A stretch of 64,000 bases of DNA, from positions 162,102,106 to 162,166,105 of the forward strand of contig NC_092858.1 in the NCBI RefSeq assembly GCF_032062135.1, read 5' to 3'. The notes under the pieces were generated by a model. The model was not told where the DNA came from and made no database searches. It was given only the letters and a program-made list of their open reading frames with translations. The DNA is from Pyxicephalus adspersus (taxonomy: Eukaryota > Chordata > Amphibia > Anura > Pyxicephalidae). The translations under genes were made by a program, and so were the position numbers. Shown here one piece after another: positions 35,290 through 47,508 of the stretch (its first letter is position 1; the number at the start of each line of letters is the position of its first letter).

Positions 35290-35551
35290 CAATTTTTCTC
35301 AAGCAGGGTTCTTTTTGCTAGGGGTTCCTTTAGCAATAAGCAGTTTGTGCCACTCAGGTCACCAACCACTGACACAAATTTACTTTTTGGCTATATATGG
35401 GTGGCATTCTTCTCAATAGCCAGCAATGTAATAGATATTCTTTCTATAACCACATCACCAATGTACAGTCAGTTGTGGATCTTGCTTTTATTGTCAGGGG
35501 TTCACTAAGACCCAAAAGTTATGTAAGGGTACCCCTTTATTAGAAAGGCTG
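35290..35551 (+). mobile_element. hAT family A copy
   Basis: Starts CAATTTTTCTCAAGCAGGG and ends ATTAGAAAGGCTG, with internal GCAATAAGCAGTTTGTGCC and GTGGCATTCTTCTC. It is well diverged, and no clean target duplication is left. Confidence 0.65.
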
Positions 35552-38185
35552 ATGTGATGTAGTAGAGCTTCAACTTTGCTGGATGATGCTATTTGGTGTA
35601 TAGTGCAGTGGTATCAACCCCTCAAAGAATTGGTCCATGACACCCTTCACGCTCAATATGTCCCCAGTTTTCTGGGTTATATTTTGATAAGGGACTCCTA
35701 CTGAGGACAATTTTAAAATTATAGCCTAGAATGGGGCTTTAGGGATAATACAAGGAGGTAGTATGCAGGAGTAAGCAACATTTTGGAAACATATATTCAG
35801 GCAATGTTGTTATTTAAAACATTTTCCCTCTAGCAGCCCAAAGTCTCAAGTCCTGCAAAAAAGTTTTTTTATGTTTGCCCTTTAAAATACACCAAACCCA
35901 GCTTAATCCAGCAATCCAATCTGTTGCATCACTTGTAACAAGAGTGTATAGGAATTATTACTTCTACTGTGAAACTTTATCATTGTATAATTCAAAAAAG
36001 AAGTTTAGAGCTTTGAATCAACACGCTGCATGCTCAGAATTTACAAACCTCTCTTTAGAATCCTTTCACGCCATGGCAATCATGCAACGCTTGTGATAAG
36101 AGCAAATCATTTGTATGCTTTTCCTAACTTTTGCTTCCCAAACTATTTGAAATAACAGTTATTTAAGCCAATACATTATCTATCCCCAATGCTCATCTTC
36201 TGCTGCAATTTTCCTGCTCTTCATTTTTTTTTTCGTTCACCATTTGTGGCACGCATTGAGCTATCTCCCTTCGGAGCAATTTATGTATTTTCTCACCGAA
36301 ATGATTAATTTCACCTTTCCTATGTATTTTGAGTCAACCTGTCAGACAAATGTCACACATTTGATATGACAATCTGCATTGCACTCATATTTAATTAATG
36401 TCGCTTTCCCCATTCATCATCCTGCTGTTTGGTTTCTGCTTGTTCTTTTCAGGCGCTCGGCTTTACTGACAGAAGCCATGATGAAACACAACCATATTCA
36501 TCTATTTTTTGCACTTACATTGCCAGGATTACTCAGTGTGTGCCGATTCTGCACTTCAAGAAAGCTTTATCTGAAAATGTTCTCTGTGGAGTCTGCAGTC
36601 ATGTAATTTTTACCATTTGAATTTAATGATTTTTTTTCACCATGTAACATGCTTTTATCATTTCTGGGACAGATGTACAGAGGTTGCTAGAAATTATGAA
36701 AATGCTCCGCGTTCTTACAAATAGAACACATTTCAGACCATATAAACTAGTTAATAATAAAGGGATTCATGCATTCAAAGATGTAGAATAATGGCACAAT
36801 GCTGTGTGCAAAAGAACACAATTATTCATACTATGGATTATTCAAGTAGATGTTTTCTTGCCTAGATACACATAAAATAAATGTATGTGAAAGAAAAGCT
36901 AAGAAATCATTTGAAATATTAAAGAAAGCAATCCAAAAAGCAATAAAGATGAAACTTTTAGCATTCAACATTCCTACAGCTCAAGTCCACTATTTTCTTT
37001 TTGCTTTGGTTGAAATGTTGCTATCAATATGCTGGAGGGAAGGGTAAGCATTTTCTTATATTGTAACTTGGTAGCAAGTCACAAGTTTAGAGGCTACAGA
37101 AAGGGCTGATCTATGCCAGACATTTCTAAACTGAGCCAAGAACTGTACAGGAACCAGGAATTACATACCCTACAGGATGTACAGCCATCTGATGCCAATG
37201 TAGGCACTTGCACTGCTTGTAATAAAAAAGGTCATAATGATCAAATTACAATGAATGAATGATGGACATGCATTCATTTGTGTGGAGTTGGGCTGCATAA
37301 TTTTTATTGCATACCAAGAAAATCCAAAATGAATGAAATCCAAGGTGTATATTTTTGTATTTTTTAGCACATTATATCCAGCAGTACCCAAGTCAATACA
37401 GAAGATATAATATCTCTTTTTGTTGCTTAAATTAGGAAAGGTTCTGAGTGTACCAACCACATTAAAATATACCCCACATAACCTGGCTTCAGATTCACAA
37501 AGCTTCTAAAATCAGCTCTATATTGGTCAGAGCCACATCCTTTTGGAAACTCCAGTTGGAAATGATTACATTTGTCAAGTATCATATTATAATTGCTGAC
37601 ATCTGTTACTGACAAAACAATATATATGAACAAGAAGGAGAATAAGAGAAGACGTTTAACATAATTTAGGAATTTGGTAATATAAGTGGGACAGTTTGCT
37701 CTGCCATGATGTATATACAATTGCCATATGTGGAACCAAAGCCTTGGATAATGCCCATTCACTAAAGATTGTACTGATGTTTGTAAATCGTAGACAAATA
37801 TAAACCATTTCTTCCTGGTCACAAGCAGCCTTGTTAGTCTTCTACCATCCAGATGTATCTTGAAAGATCAAAACCAATAGGTGTCCTCTTCTTCAACTTC
37901 CCAGAAAACAAAATTTCATACAACTCCCCTAAATACCCTGATCCAATTTGATACAATACATATATAATTCAGTAAAGAGACATCTGGATTTTGGTCTACT
38001 CGAACTGTATGATCCCATGAAGATTATTCAAGATTCAGAAGGATATCCAACTGCCTTTAGGAGTTGAATAGAAATTTAAAATCACAATTTTCACACTGAG
38101 AATTACAAAGAGCATGTACCATTCTTTATATCTGATATCTGTGTGAAAGTATCCATACCTGGAACCTGTATATAGGGAGGCCTGC
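35552..38185. other. No gene; possible conserved non-coding sequence at 36.16-36.62 kb
   Basis: The 131-codon minus-strand frame at 37427-37822 is the most protein-like in composition, but a frame of this length is expected about once by chance in 64 kb of such DNA, and I recognise no domain. About 36160-36620 is non-repetitive, with TTAATTAATG and CACATTTG words, and looks like candidate enhancer sequence. Confidence 0.35.
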
Positions 38186-39115
38186 AGCGGAGGAATTTGC
38201 GAAGGGCGGCATGACTAAGGTATTTGGGCAGCCCCACCCTCCCCCCTTTTTGGTTTCTTTGTTCTGCTGGAGGGTCATGCAGGGGACAAGCTATGAGTAA
38301 GAGTGTAAGGGGAGGTGGGGATTAGCACGAGGCCTGGTCGCATGCTAAGGGGAGGAGAATAGAAAGGGTTAAGAAGGTCCGTCAGGAAGGAGGGACAGTT
38401 TTTTCTGGAAAGGGAAATTCCCGCCCACCCTCCCCCTTTTTTGGAGCACGGTTATGTGGGATGGCGGTTGGGGTTTAGGGGGTATTGGGTAGTGGGAGTC
38501 CGGTTGGTAATTGGAAAGGGCAACCCATGGGTAGGGTGCCCATTTAAATGGTATTATGGTGGGGCCCCTGAGGCGGCGTGGGGGCGCCTAGGGGCCAGTG
38601 TATGGTTAAACTATTTTTTGGGGAATGGACTCTACCTGGTTCCTAGACCTGCAGCTGGAGGAGTAAACCGGAGTGTCTTGGTGTTATAGTGCAAGACTGC
38701 ACAGTAAATTGGGTTTGGTTAAAGTTGATGGTATAAAGTTATTGGTTGTAAAAAGGTGTTATTAATAAATGTAAAGTATATGTAAGAGTATAAGGTTATA
38801 CGTTATTATATATGTTAGTTTATGTTAATTAAATAATATGTATATTATGTGAATATGGTTATTATTACAAGTATTTATGGTTATTTATGGTTATTTATTG
38901 TTATTTATGTTGGTATAATAAACGGCTGCTTGCCAGCCAATTTAAACCCAAAGAAGGTGTCTGTGATTTTTGGAGGGTGGCGAGTATTGGCTGGTAGGCA
39001 GGGGTAGTGGGAGTGGGAAAAGGAAAATTGATGTTGGGTGCCGGAAATGTTTTGAGAAGATTAAGGTGTGTGGTTTTCTTTTTGGAGGGTGGGGGCGGGA
39101 GATCCAAATTACCTG
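38186..39115 (+). mobile_element. G-rich retroelement remnant, copy 3 (longest)
   Basis: A C-rich block CCCACCCTCCCCCTTTTTTG (about 38413-38443) is followed by G-rich sequence, CTAGACCTGCAGCTGGAGG, a T/G-rich region with TTATGGTTATTTATGG runs, and a polyadenylation-like AATAAACGG near 38928. The order matches copies 1 and 2. The frame at 38441-38689 is a composition effect. The family is unresolved. Confidence 0.45.
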
Positions 39116-39123
39116 GTCATGAC

Positions 39124-39252
39124 TAGCATTTATATAGTGCTGACATATTATGCAAAATTCACAGTCACGTCACCAGCTGTCCCTCAATGGTGCTCACATC
39201 CAGCCTTCCAGTATCCTCTCTAGCCTTGGAGAGCTTTAATAAATCGGGCCCT
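39124..39252 (-). mobile_element. SINE/L2-type tail fragment joined to a MITE fragment
   Basis: 39124-39204 is the inverted 3' tail of the SINE family (TTTATATAGTGCTGACATAT, then AACTGTCCCTCA-like). It runs directly into the right edge of a palindromic MITE at 39211-39251 (GTATCCTCTCTAGCC and GAGCTTTAATAAATCGGGCC). Confidence 0.6.
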
Positions 39253-39345
39253 TAGAATCTTCATTACTGAGCCCTTAGCTGCTCTTTTCACTCCTCCAAT
39301 GACCTAATAATGACTTCCTAACTCATAACCTTTTCACGTGCACAG

Positions 39346-39470
39346 CTCGAAGGTTCTTCTAGAGCTGCTCCGACTCTCTGGAATGCTCTTACACATTATA
39401 TTTGACATGCTCCTATTTTCTGCTCTTTTAAAACAGCTCCTAAAACCCATCTTTTCAAACTTTACTACCT
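39346..39470 (+). pseudogene. LINE (CR1/L2-type) reverse transcriptase C-terminal remnant
   Basis: One frame reads RAAPTLWNAL at 39361-39390 and, still in phase, SFKTAPKTHLFKLYY at 39424-39468, with stop codons between and after. The pair of motifs 'AAPxLWNxLP ... FKxxLKTHLF' is typical of the region just after the reverse transcriptase domain in CR1/L2-clade LINEs. What is left is about 40 codons, so the copy is long dead. An open frame in a different phase (39338-39709) overlaps it and is not a gene. Confidence 0.65.
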
Positions 39471-39544
39471 GTCTTCCTCTGTATCTTAAAAAACTCAACA
39501 ACTTACCTGTCACACTTACCTCTTCCTCACTAAAGCACAGGCAT

Positions 39545-40055
39545 TCCTCTCCTGCGGATGCTTGCAATTCTGGGCTGGGCGTGTCTCTGTTTCCAAGCTT
39601 TATCAATTCCGTCCAATTCACTGGCCAATCAAAAGATAGCTTCTTAATCAGCCTTGGCTATTTAGCTGGTTCACAGACTTCACTTTGTGTTCGTGCAACA
39701 AGTTACTAGTGCCGAGCTTCCTAGTTCTGTGAACTAGTTCCTGTAGACCTGCTGCTTATTCCAATGTTTCCTGTGTCCAGCTCCTGTGTTAACCCCTCAT
39801 TGTCCAGTCAGTTGGTTCCCAGCCAACTTCACTGTGCTGTTCATGTGTGCCTGTCTGCCTGTGGATATCCCTGCTTAATCTGTACCTCCTGCTGTTTATA
39901 GTGTCTCCTGCGTTCCCTGTGCCCGCAGTGGCCTCTGCATCAGTGCTGTCTGTCTCCTGGATCCCTGGCTATTGACCCCAGGGGTGTGACCTGACCTCTC
40001 TTGCTTGCTACCTGTCTTGACCCCGGCTTTCCTTGACTACCCTTCTGATTAGTAA
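39545..40055 (+). mobile_element. LTR-type retroelement fragment
   Basis: C/T-rich sequence dense in CCTG and CTGCCTG words, with GTGACCTGACCTCTCTTGC and TTGACCCCGGCTTTCC near its end. Its style matches the solo LTR at 28.5 kb and the element at 13.1 kb. Neither terminus nor a target duplication is visible. Confidence 0.45.
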
Positions 40056-41161
40056 TTTTCATTTAGTACTTGAATTGCACATTCTGCAGCAAATTAGATT
40101 ATTACTACATGGAGGGGGTTAAAGCACACCCCTCATTTTAGCACAAAACCCTTTAAGAAATAAAAAGCAGACTATAAAACAACACACAGCGGAGCAGTTG
40201 ATATAGACAACATTCAGAAGTGAATATTTTGCGGTCTTGCCATAAGTAATTCCCAAAACGCAACTTTTGCTAGATTAGGGTAGGAGAATTGTTTAGGAAG
40301 CTTTACAGCTTAATCGTCTAGCGCTGAACAAATGCAAATAGATGAAGCTGTAAAGTGTTTCTTCTTTTTTTATATCTTTTATCTCCACCTGCTCTCTTCT
40401 TTCCTTTATTTTCCAGAGCTTTTCAAAACAGAAATATTTCTTTGAAAATGTGCTTTTCTGTGGAATGTTTATGATAATGTGTGAAAGACAAAAGCATTTA
40501 AACATTCTGGTAAAGGTACTACGTTTTCTGGAAATGATTGCATAAATACTAAGTGCAGTAATAAATGTTTTATAGTTGCCAAGTGTATAATGGGGATGGT
40601 GACACTTACGGCGGACCTATACTCTCACAGTGCACTTTCATTTTTTGTATCATACGCAAACCAGTTATAGATAATTTGCTTGCTTCCCTATGAAGAAAAC
40701 GCTCCTTTACCTGCAAAAACTCCAGAAATTGTATTTGGCCCATTACCCTTTAACAAGCTGTGCTGGTGTCATGGAAGATGCAGCATTACAATATGGGATT
40801 ATTTATTGATTAAACAACACCCCCTGAGCTATCATCTGTTCCCACATTAGGATTTTTGGTCTTCTGTATGTTCTTTGCCCCTTAGCTGCTATTATATTAT
40901 ACACACAAGGAGGGAAAAGAAGTAAATCATGGATGTGAAATATTGCATTGCCAGTGGAAGGTAGGCACACCGCCTTAGGCTAGTAAGAAAATGGTACCAG
41001 CCAGTTCAATAATTGCATTTGCAAAGGTTGGCGGGTTTTTAAATAAAAACATTTGACCCCTCTTTATTGGTGAAAGCTGCCATTGAACTATTTTGAACCA
41101 ATTTCCCATTAGCCAAAGGTGGTACACCTTCAACTACCTTTGGCACTGGCAAAAGGCTGTC
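40056..41161. other. No gene; hairpin with octamer word at 40.30 kb
   Basis: 40301-40311 (CTTTACAGCTT) and 40345-40355 (AAGCTGTAAAG) form a perfect 11-bp stem whose loop contains ATGCAAAT. The surrounding 40250-40530 is non-repetitive. No coding sequence is seen. Confidence 0.4.
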
Positions 41162-41170
41162 AAAGTATGG

Positions 41171-41462
41171 TGGCTCGGTGGTTAACACTCTTGTCTTTGC
41201 AGTGCTAGATTCCAGGTTTGAATACTGGCCAGGGCACTATCTGCATAGAGTTTGCAGGTTCTTCCCGTGTCTGCATGAGTTTCCTTGGGGCACTCAAGTT
41301 TCCTCCCACATCCCAAAAACATGCAGTTAGGTTAATTGGCTGCCATCCAAAAAAAAAAAGACATTAGATTGTGAACCCCTTTGAGGGACAGTTAGTGTCA
41401 CAACTTTGGACTTTGTACAGCACTGTGTAATATGATGGCGCTATATAAATACCGTGTAATAA
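41171..41462 (+). mobile_element. tRNA-headed SINE with L2-like tail and 9-bp target duplication
   Basis: Starts TGGCTCGGTGG, a good RNA polymerase III A box (TRGCNNAGYGG), followed at about 41215 by GGTTTGAATAC, close to the B-box GGTTCGANTCC. The body has TTTCCTCCCACATCCCAAAA and AGATTGTGAACCCC. The tail TATGATGGCGCTATATAAAT is shared with L2/CR1-type LINE ends in amphibians, as I recall. Identical AAAGTATGG flanks it at 41162-41170 and 41463-41471. It is the best-preserved copy in the window; others are at 10.7, 16.6, 23.5 and 39.1 kb. Confidence 0.9.
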
Positions 41463-41471
41463 AAAGTATGG

Positions 41472-43420
41472 TAAATACATTTGTTTTTCCTAATTAGAAA
41501 TTAACCATACTTCAATAAAACATATTTAGAAAGATATGGGAACAGTAGGAGAGATTTTTATTTGTTTCTAAGTTTAGGCTAGGTCCTCTTTAAAACTAAA
41601 CCACATGCAGATAGTGGATTGGATGCTAATAATGTGGAAAAAAAAAGTGAATACTTGTTATTATGGCCCAGTCCCCCTCTAGTGTGTTCAGCAAAGCAAT
41701 GTTTCAGCTCCTCCTGGGCATTTCACCTATTGGTGTTGACATTTGCCTGTCTTTTTCTCAATTTGGTGTCTGCCATTGGCAACCACTGATGGTGTAACTC
41801 CTGCACATGTCATGGAGGTACATATTCCCATTACCTGCTTCCATTTGTGCCATATTCCACTTGTGCGAAAATGGGTCAGGGATTTAAACTGCATTACAAA
41901 GGTATCTAACTAAGGTAACTCTTCTTTCAAACAATATTTTATTTAGGGGCTTTAGATCAGCACATTAAAGTTTCTAACTCGGACATATGTATTTTTACTT
42001 CTTTTTTATTTAAAAAACAATGTATTCATGTACTACTTACCCACTTTATCCTCCAGAGCTGTCCTCAGATTCCTCCTCGAACCAAAATAAGTCCCGTTAG
42101 ATCGAATTCACAGTAGCAGTTAAAAAATAGAAATTGTATATATATATATATATATATATTTAATGTTGGAAGTTGTTTAATGAGGGCTATGGATAAACAT
42201 AGAACATTTTTGGCAATGTTGAAAATGGATGTCTTACTTCTAAATGATTAAGACATGAATAAAGTGACCCTGTCTCTAGTATTACAAACTGCAAATACAG
42301 CTACCCTGTGGAAGTACATGTTAAATACTGGCAGTAAAATATACTGTATTACATTGTATGCAAAAACATTCTCCTATGTAATGTAAATAACTATAAGGTT
42401 AATTACTGTATTTAGAAGACAGCAAACAGGCATAATTACAGACCTCCTTGCAGAAGGAAGATATCAGCATATTCTTCATGTAAGCATTGTACGTTGGTGG
42501 ATAACAGAAAGACGAATATAAAAATGTTCCAACGTAGGCAGTAGACTTGATGTAATTCTATATTTCTTTAGGTCTTAAGCAAGACAAAGCCTTGAAATCA
42601 TAATAGAGCTTTTTGTTCTCACCAATTCATAAACATAAATAAAGAACATTAATGGACATTTAGGTGGATTGAGATCTATGCGCAGATCTTAATATAACTA
42701 AGTATGTTTTGATTGAAAAGACGCATTGACTTATATGTAGAAATGTTCACCTTGTAATAAAGGGTGGCCTTTACAAAGGAAACAAGGTCATCCCTGTGGA
42801 GTGATAAAAAGGCATTGATATTCAGAGGTTTAAAAGGTCCTTTATTGTCAAAGACAGAAGGAGATAGATTTCACTGTAGGTTATTAAGAAAGTAGTGACA
42901 GATACTGTAACTGTCTTGGAGCAAAATCTTGCATGAGTTAACTCGAACAAAGAGAGTGGGGAAAATTGTAAATGCTGTTGAACAGTTGTAAAGGAAGTAA
43001 TTCCAATGGAATGGGTAATCCAATGGGTATTCACAAAGCAAATCTAGGTAACATGTACAAGCTCATAGCAGAAAATGAAGCATTATCAGCTCCCTCTATA
43101 ACCATAACCATAATTATTCCAGTTCAACTTACCTCTTTCAGGGCTTGTAGCTCACCCTGCAGCCTCTTGGTATGTGATTCAGCTCTGTGCAACCCTCATA
43201 TATGTGTGTGAGAAGGTGGTGCTTGAACCTGTGAACACATTGGCCTATATTATAGCGGGCTTATAAACAGGGCCATTAAAAATAAGTAACCACCCATGGA
43301 GGTTTGGGCAGTCCCAGGCATACCTGCTCCAATTTGTTTATTGTTTTATATATGTAAGGACTATGCCTCACAGTGAGGTATTAACAGGGTAGTGCAACCT
43401 CTAAACTAAAACATTTACAT
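41472..43420. other. No gene; AT microsatellite at 42137-42160
   Basis: AT-rich; short frames at 42822-43034 and 42972-43211 overlap on opposite strands and have no known domain. Confidence 0.4.
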
Positions 43421-43454
43421 GTAATTTTTAAAAAAAATAATAATTTAAAAAGTA

Positions 43455-43690
43455 GAAGAAGAGCTAGTTGGATAGCTGCAATTGGAGTCAATTTTGACTC
43501 AGATCATTGCTAGATCTCAAAACAGAACTGTAATTTAGGCAGAGTTTTTATTTTAGTTAGGGCTCAAAGTTGTGTGAGGTTCGCATAAACGTTTTAGTTG
43601 GTTAGTTTCAGTTTGAGTCAATTCTGTCTCTGATCGAAGCTAACTCAGATCAGAACTAGAAATTTAGACAATCCATGTTCTGATCCAACC
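43455..43690 (+). repeat. Decayed ~130-bp tandem duplication
   Basis: AGTTGGATAGCTGCA...GAGTCAATTTTG (to 43490) recurs 130 bp later as AGTTGGTTAGTTTCA...GAGTCAATTCTG (43615), and both are followed by CAGAACTGTAATTTAG / CAGAACTAGAAATTTAG. Confidence 0.5.
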
Positions 43691-46600
43691 TATGGAAGGT
43701 ATAGTATGACTCTTTATCCTTTTCTTTTAAGTCTGCCAAACCTGTCATTCACAGGGTAAATAAGGCTGAGCCAATCTGGCCACTAGAAAATGACAGCTGT
43801 TGCCATGGCTGAGCCCCAATATATCTGTCATTACCATATATATTAGGGAATCATTCTAACCCGCAGACTTACTGGCATTGAGTTAGCAGTCAGTTAGCTA
43901 ACTCTATTTGCATTAATCTATTCACCATGCATGCAACTACACTGATGGTAACGAAATCAATATCTGGAGTATTACTGAAGTGCTATGACCACATCAGCTG
44001 ACAGTGGAACTTTTCAGGAAGTTATAAATAAAGATTCTGTACGGGACATTGCTATGTACGGGACAATATATTTTTGTATTTGATATTTACAATGTGTACT
44101 TCATTTTCTACTCTGGTGCCCAGGCTCCCATAGCTTGGCGTCTAGATTGGCTGAGCCCTGTCAGTTACCGACAAGGTACAGCTCATTAAAGAAAACACAA
44201 ACGCCGTTTGGATTTTCTAAATCTGTTTAGATTTCTTGACCTACCAGATCTGAGGGATCTCGGATGCTACTGAGGGCCTACAGCTTGTTGGCAGCCGATT
44301 CTGGTCAACATGCATTCCAGCAATGGCTACATGGCATTTGACATGGCAAGTTTCCTGATGATAACAACAATGGACCATACCCACATAATGTGTGCTGATT
44401 TGGGCACTGGATGTTTCCAACAGAAGCCCATGTGGCAGAGTGACAATTAAGCACTATAATTAGGAGTCAGGGACACAGTATTGTAAACCTAACATAGGGG
44501 AGACTGAACAGGGACTATCATGACTGAAGCATCAGATAAAATGTTATAAAAAGTTGCAGATTTAAGAAAAAAAGAATTTTGAAATGTCATTACCATGTTA
44601 AAGCAGGCATGAAATTTTGGTAATTTGGTTTACATCATTAAATCTTCCAGACGAGAGTATTACAAAATATCCAGTATAAATAATTGCAACTATTCCACAA
44701 GCTAACAGGGAGCCGATATTCTAGAATAAAAACACTATCATTCGTCAATGTTTTATGTTAGGAATAAAAAAAATAATTGTCTATCCATCTTCTGCTATCT
44801 CTTAGAGTCTAACCATTTCTCTTTCTGTCTGAAAGACAGATGAGCGATGTGACAGGAATCCGGCACAACTTTTATATGCTTGATCCCATTTTTGGATATT
44901 TTATATGGTTCAGAATTGTCCATAACCATTGTAAATTGTAGGTTACAAAGCCAGAGAATGTGATTCCCCAATGGGCACGCTGGGTCATGGCTGAGAGTTG
45001 TGTGGAGTTAGCAGAAAGATTTTAGTGGGCACGCAGCAAAACCTGTAATTATGGCTTCATGAAAGGGAAATGTTGTCTGCTTTCAATAAGGACTCATAGC
45101 CAGCTGAAGCTTTTAAACAACTTGCCAAATGCTTCCACTTCTAGCATTCCCATGCTTTATTTAAAGGCTTCTAAATAGACCTGGCTAATAAACAGAAAAG
45201 ACTGGTTGCAATTGCCAGAGGAGGCATTGAAACCATTCTTATTTTGGCACAGGAGTAGGAGAAATAGAGAAAAAATGCAAATTAAAAATGTATTTCTAGG
45301 CAAATAACTCCCCTTTCCACCTTTTTCTATGATAATAATATAGCAATATAAAATAATAAAATAATTATTATTTATATTTTATAAATAATAATAAAGCAAG
45401 ATAAACCCCCCCAAACATACTGCTAATCTAACGCTTAAAATGTGCCCATGCTGACTGGTTCCTAACTCCTAACCATCTCCTTGCTCTTATGTTGTTACTA
45501 AAGATTTTTTTTCCTCCCAAGGTCTACTTCCTAAATCAGACTTAGGTAGTCAACACTTTTATATTAGTTAAAAAAATACCTTTTATTTGGGGGAGGCGGT
45601 TTAAACTCCCTTAAAAAAAAAAAAAAAAAAAAAAAAAAGCTCCATGCCTTTCTGTCTTGATGGCCACGGTGATCAAGATTAATTGATAAGGAAATCCTGT
45701 GACCCTTGTTGAAATTAGTGTTGCATAGGCAGCCACTCATTATCATATTGCAGTGCTTCCAGTTTAGTATACCTTTAAATTATTCTGGTTTTTAAAAATA
45801 AAGCCATGCACTATTTTCCTAAACTCTACAAAAAGGGATGACTGTTGCTTCTATGCACATTAGCTGTTTATTTCTTTGAATTTGCAGTTTGCATGACTAT
45901 GTGCCAGATCTTAAGGATGTCAAATGTCCAAGTTTGAGTGTAAGAGTCAGCCCGAGTAGTTACATATTAAATAAATTGCTTAGAGGGGGCCTTAGCACTA
46001 CATATTGTATATAAAAGAAGAGGATCTATGATATCAAACAACAATATCAAAAAAGGAAGTAAACAAAGTATGTATACAAACAATGTTACCTATTTAAGGA
46101 CTGCTGCATTAGAAGTGAGACATTAAACCTGGATTGGGCAATAGTGGAATAATTACTCTTTCGTAGCCATCTTGATCCATACACTCTAAACTAAATCGCT
46201 AGCTAATAAAGTGATGGATTGTCATTTGGTTCTACGACTCAGAACCAGACAATCCACTAGAGTAAGGAATGGGTTGCAGAGTGTAATTCAGGGGAAGATA
46301 ACCAAAATATAGGAGATGGTGTTGATGGGTTTTTGTTCACTTCAAGTAGGTTTTAAAGTTTTAATCAAGTAGATGGGAACTCAAAAGCCACTTGAAGCAG
46401 GTTAGATGGAGATCAACTGCAATTTAAATGCACCTGGCAATGATTTCTGAACTGATGTCAGATTTACGTCATTGACACAAATCCAAAACCTTAAGTCATG
46501 AGCCCTTTTACTGGCTACACCTGGGGCAGAATTTCCAAAACTAGCTTGAGTTTTGGGCAAACATTATGCTGTGTGAAGTGGTGTTAGTGAGTTGTGCCCT

Positions 46601-47349
46601 AAAAAAGAAAAGTTTCTAATAGGCTTACAGTGAGATCTACTGCTGAGAAAGGCAGGAAAGAATATTTCCTTCAAAGCTAATGGCCACCACTGTTCTCTCT
46701 CCCATACAGTTTATTTTAGTACAAGTTAAATTCTCTTTTTTCCCCATGGTTTGTATCTAATCATGTTTTGCTTTGAAGTATAAGAACACTTGAGAATAAT
46801 CCTTCTTTTTACAATGTTCTACCTGACTATTTTTATCATGCCTAAAATGAAATTTTAATCTTTTCTAATCTCCTTAAATTTCTGTTTGCATATAGTTTCT
46901 TTATTCTCTTCATGATTCTTCTGGAAAATACATACCTTGTCTAAGGACATTAGCGAACACAAAGCAGATGTTCAAAATTATTTTTTCAATGCCAAAACAG
47001 ATTTTGCTCTAACTTCTCCTTCTTGATGGTAGTAATTTGAGCAAATTATTAGTGAGATGGTAACAACTTGTTCAGCACTTTATTATGGTGCAGATTCCAG
47101 TTTATCACACATAGAAGCGAAGTTGGATTTAGTAAAGGTGTAATTAACTAAAGCTTTGCATTATAACTTTGAAAAGAGACCATCATACATTTTTTACTTG
47201 ATTTTAAAGTATAATGTGTTTGTTAAGTTTGCATACTGAGTTAATATTGTACCATTTAACAACTCAATTCTGCTCTGCTTGATTTAACTAGCTTTATTAT
47301 ATTTACATAAAATACTGCTCATTTTACTGGTAATCTGTTTGTACAATGT
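43691..47349. other. No gene; 26-bp poly(A) tract
   Basis: A pure A run at 45613-45638 explains the phenylalanine-rich minus-strand frame at 45564-45746. It may be the tail of an unrecognised retroposed sequence lying to its left. The rest is AT-rich with no repeat or gene recognised. Confidence 0.4.
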
Positions 47350-47506
47350 GCCTGATTTATTAGTCTTCAAGACTGGAAAAGATAGACTTTCCTGGAAGAA
47401 CCTAGATGATCCAGCAAACCTTTAATGGATCTGATCCAGGATTTAAAACATTCTGCCATGATAGTTTATCATCTCTAATCTTGGACAGCTTTAATAAATC
47501 AAGCCC
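47350..47506 (+). mobile_element. Palindromic MITE (family B), shortened copy
   Basis: GCCTGATTTATTAGTCTTC at left and GACAGCTTTAATAAATCAAG at right, with GATGATCCAGCAAACC inside. Part of the right arm is deleted. Confidence 0.7.
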
Positions 47507-47508
47507 TA

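Noticed and set aside
37427..37822. 131-codon minus-strand frame with a CGSD word and an upstream pyrimidine tract that could resemble an exon start
   Set aside because: One frame of this length is expected by chance here. The apparent splice-like edges are weak, and I could not match it to a domain. A blastp hit to a conserved family would reverse this.
39338..39709. 123-codon plus-strand frame
   Set aside because: Overlaps the LINE 3' remnant in a different phase; the recognisable RAAPTLWNAL...SFKTAPKTHLF peptide is in another frame with stops.
41171..41235. tRNA gene
   Set aside because: A and B boxes are present, but the sequence runs on into a SINE body with an L2-like tail and target duplications, and it does not fold as a complete tRNA.
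44800..44930. Possible coding exon after a pyrimidine tract (ACAGATGAGCGATGTGACAG)
   Set aside because: The downstream frame closes within about 35 codons, no donor site fits well, and no protein family is recognised.
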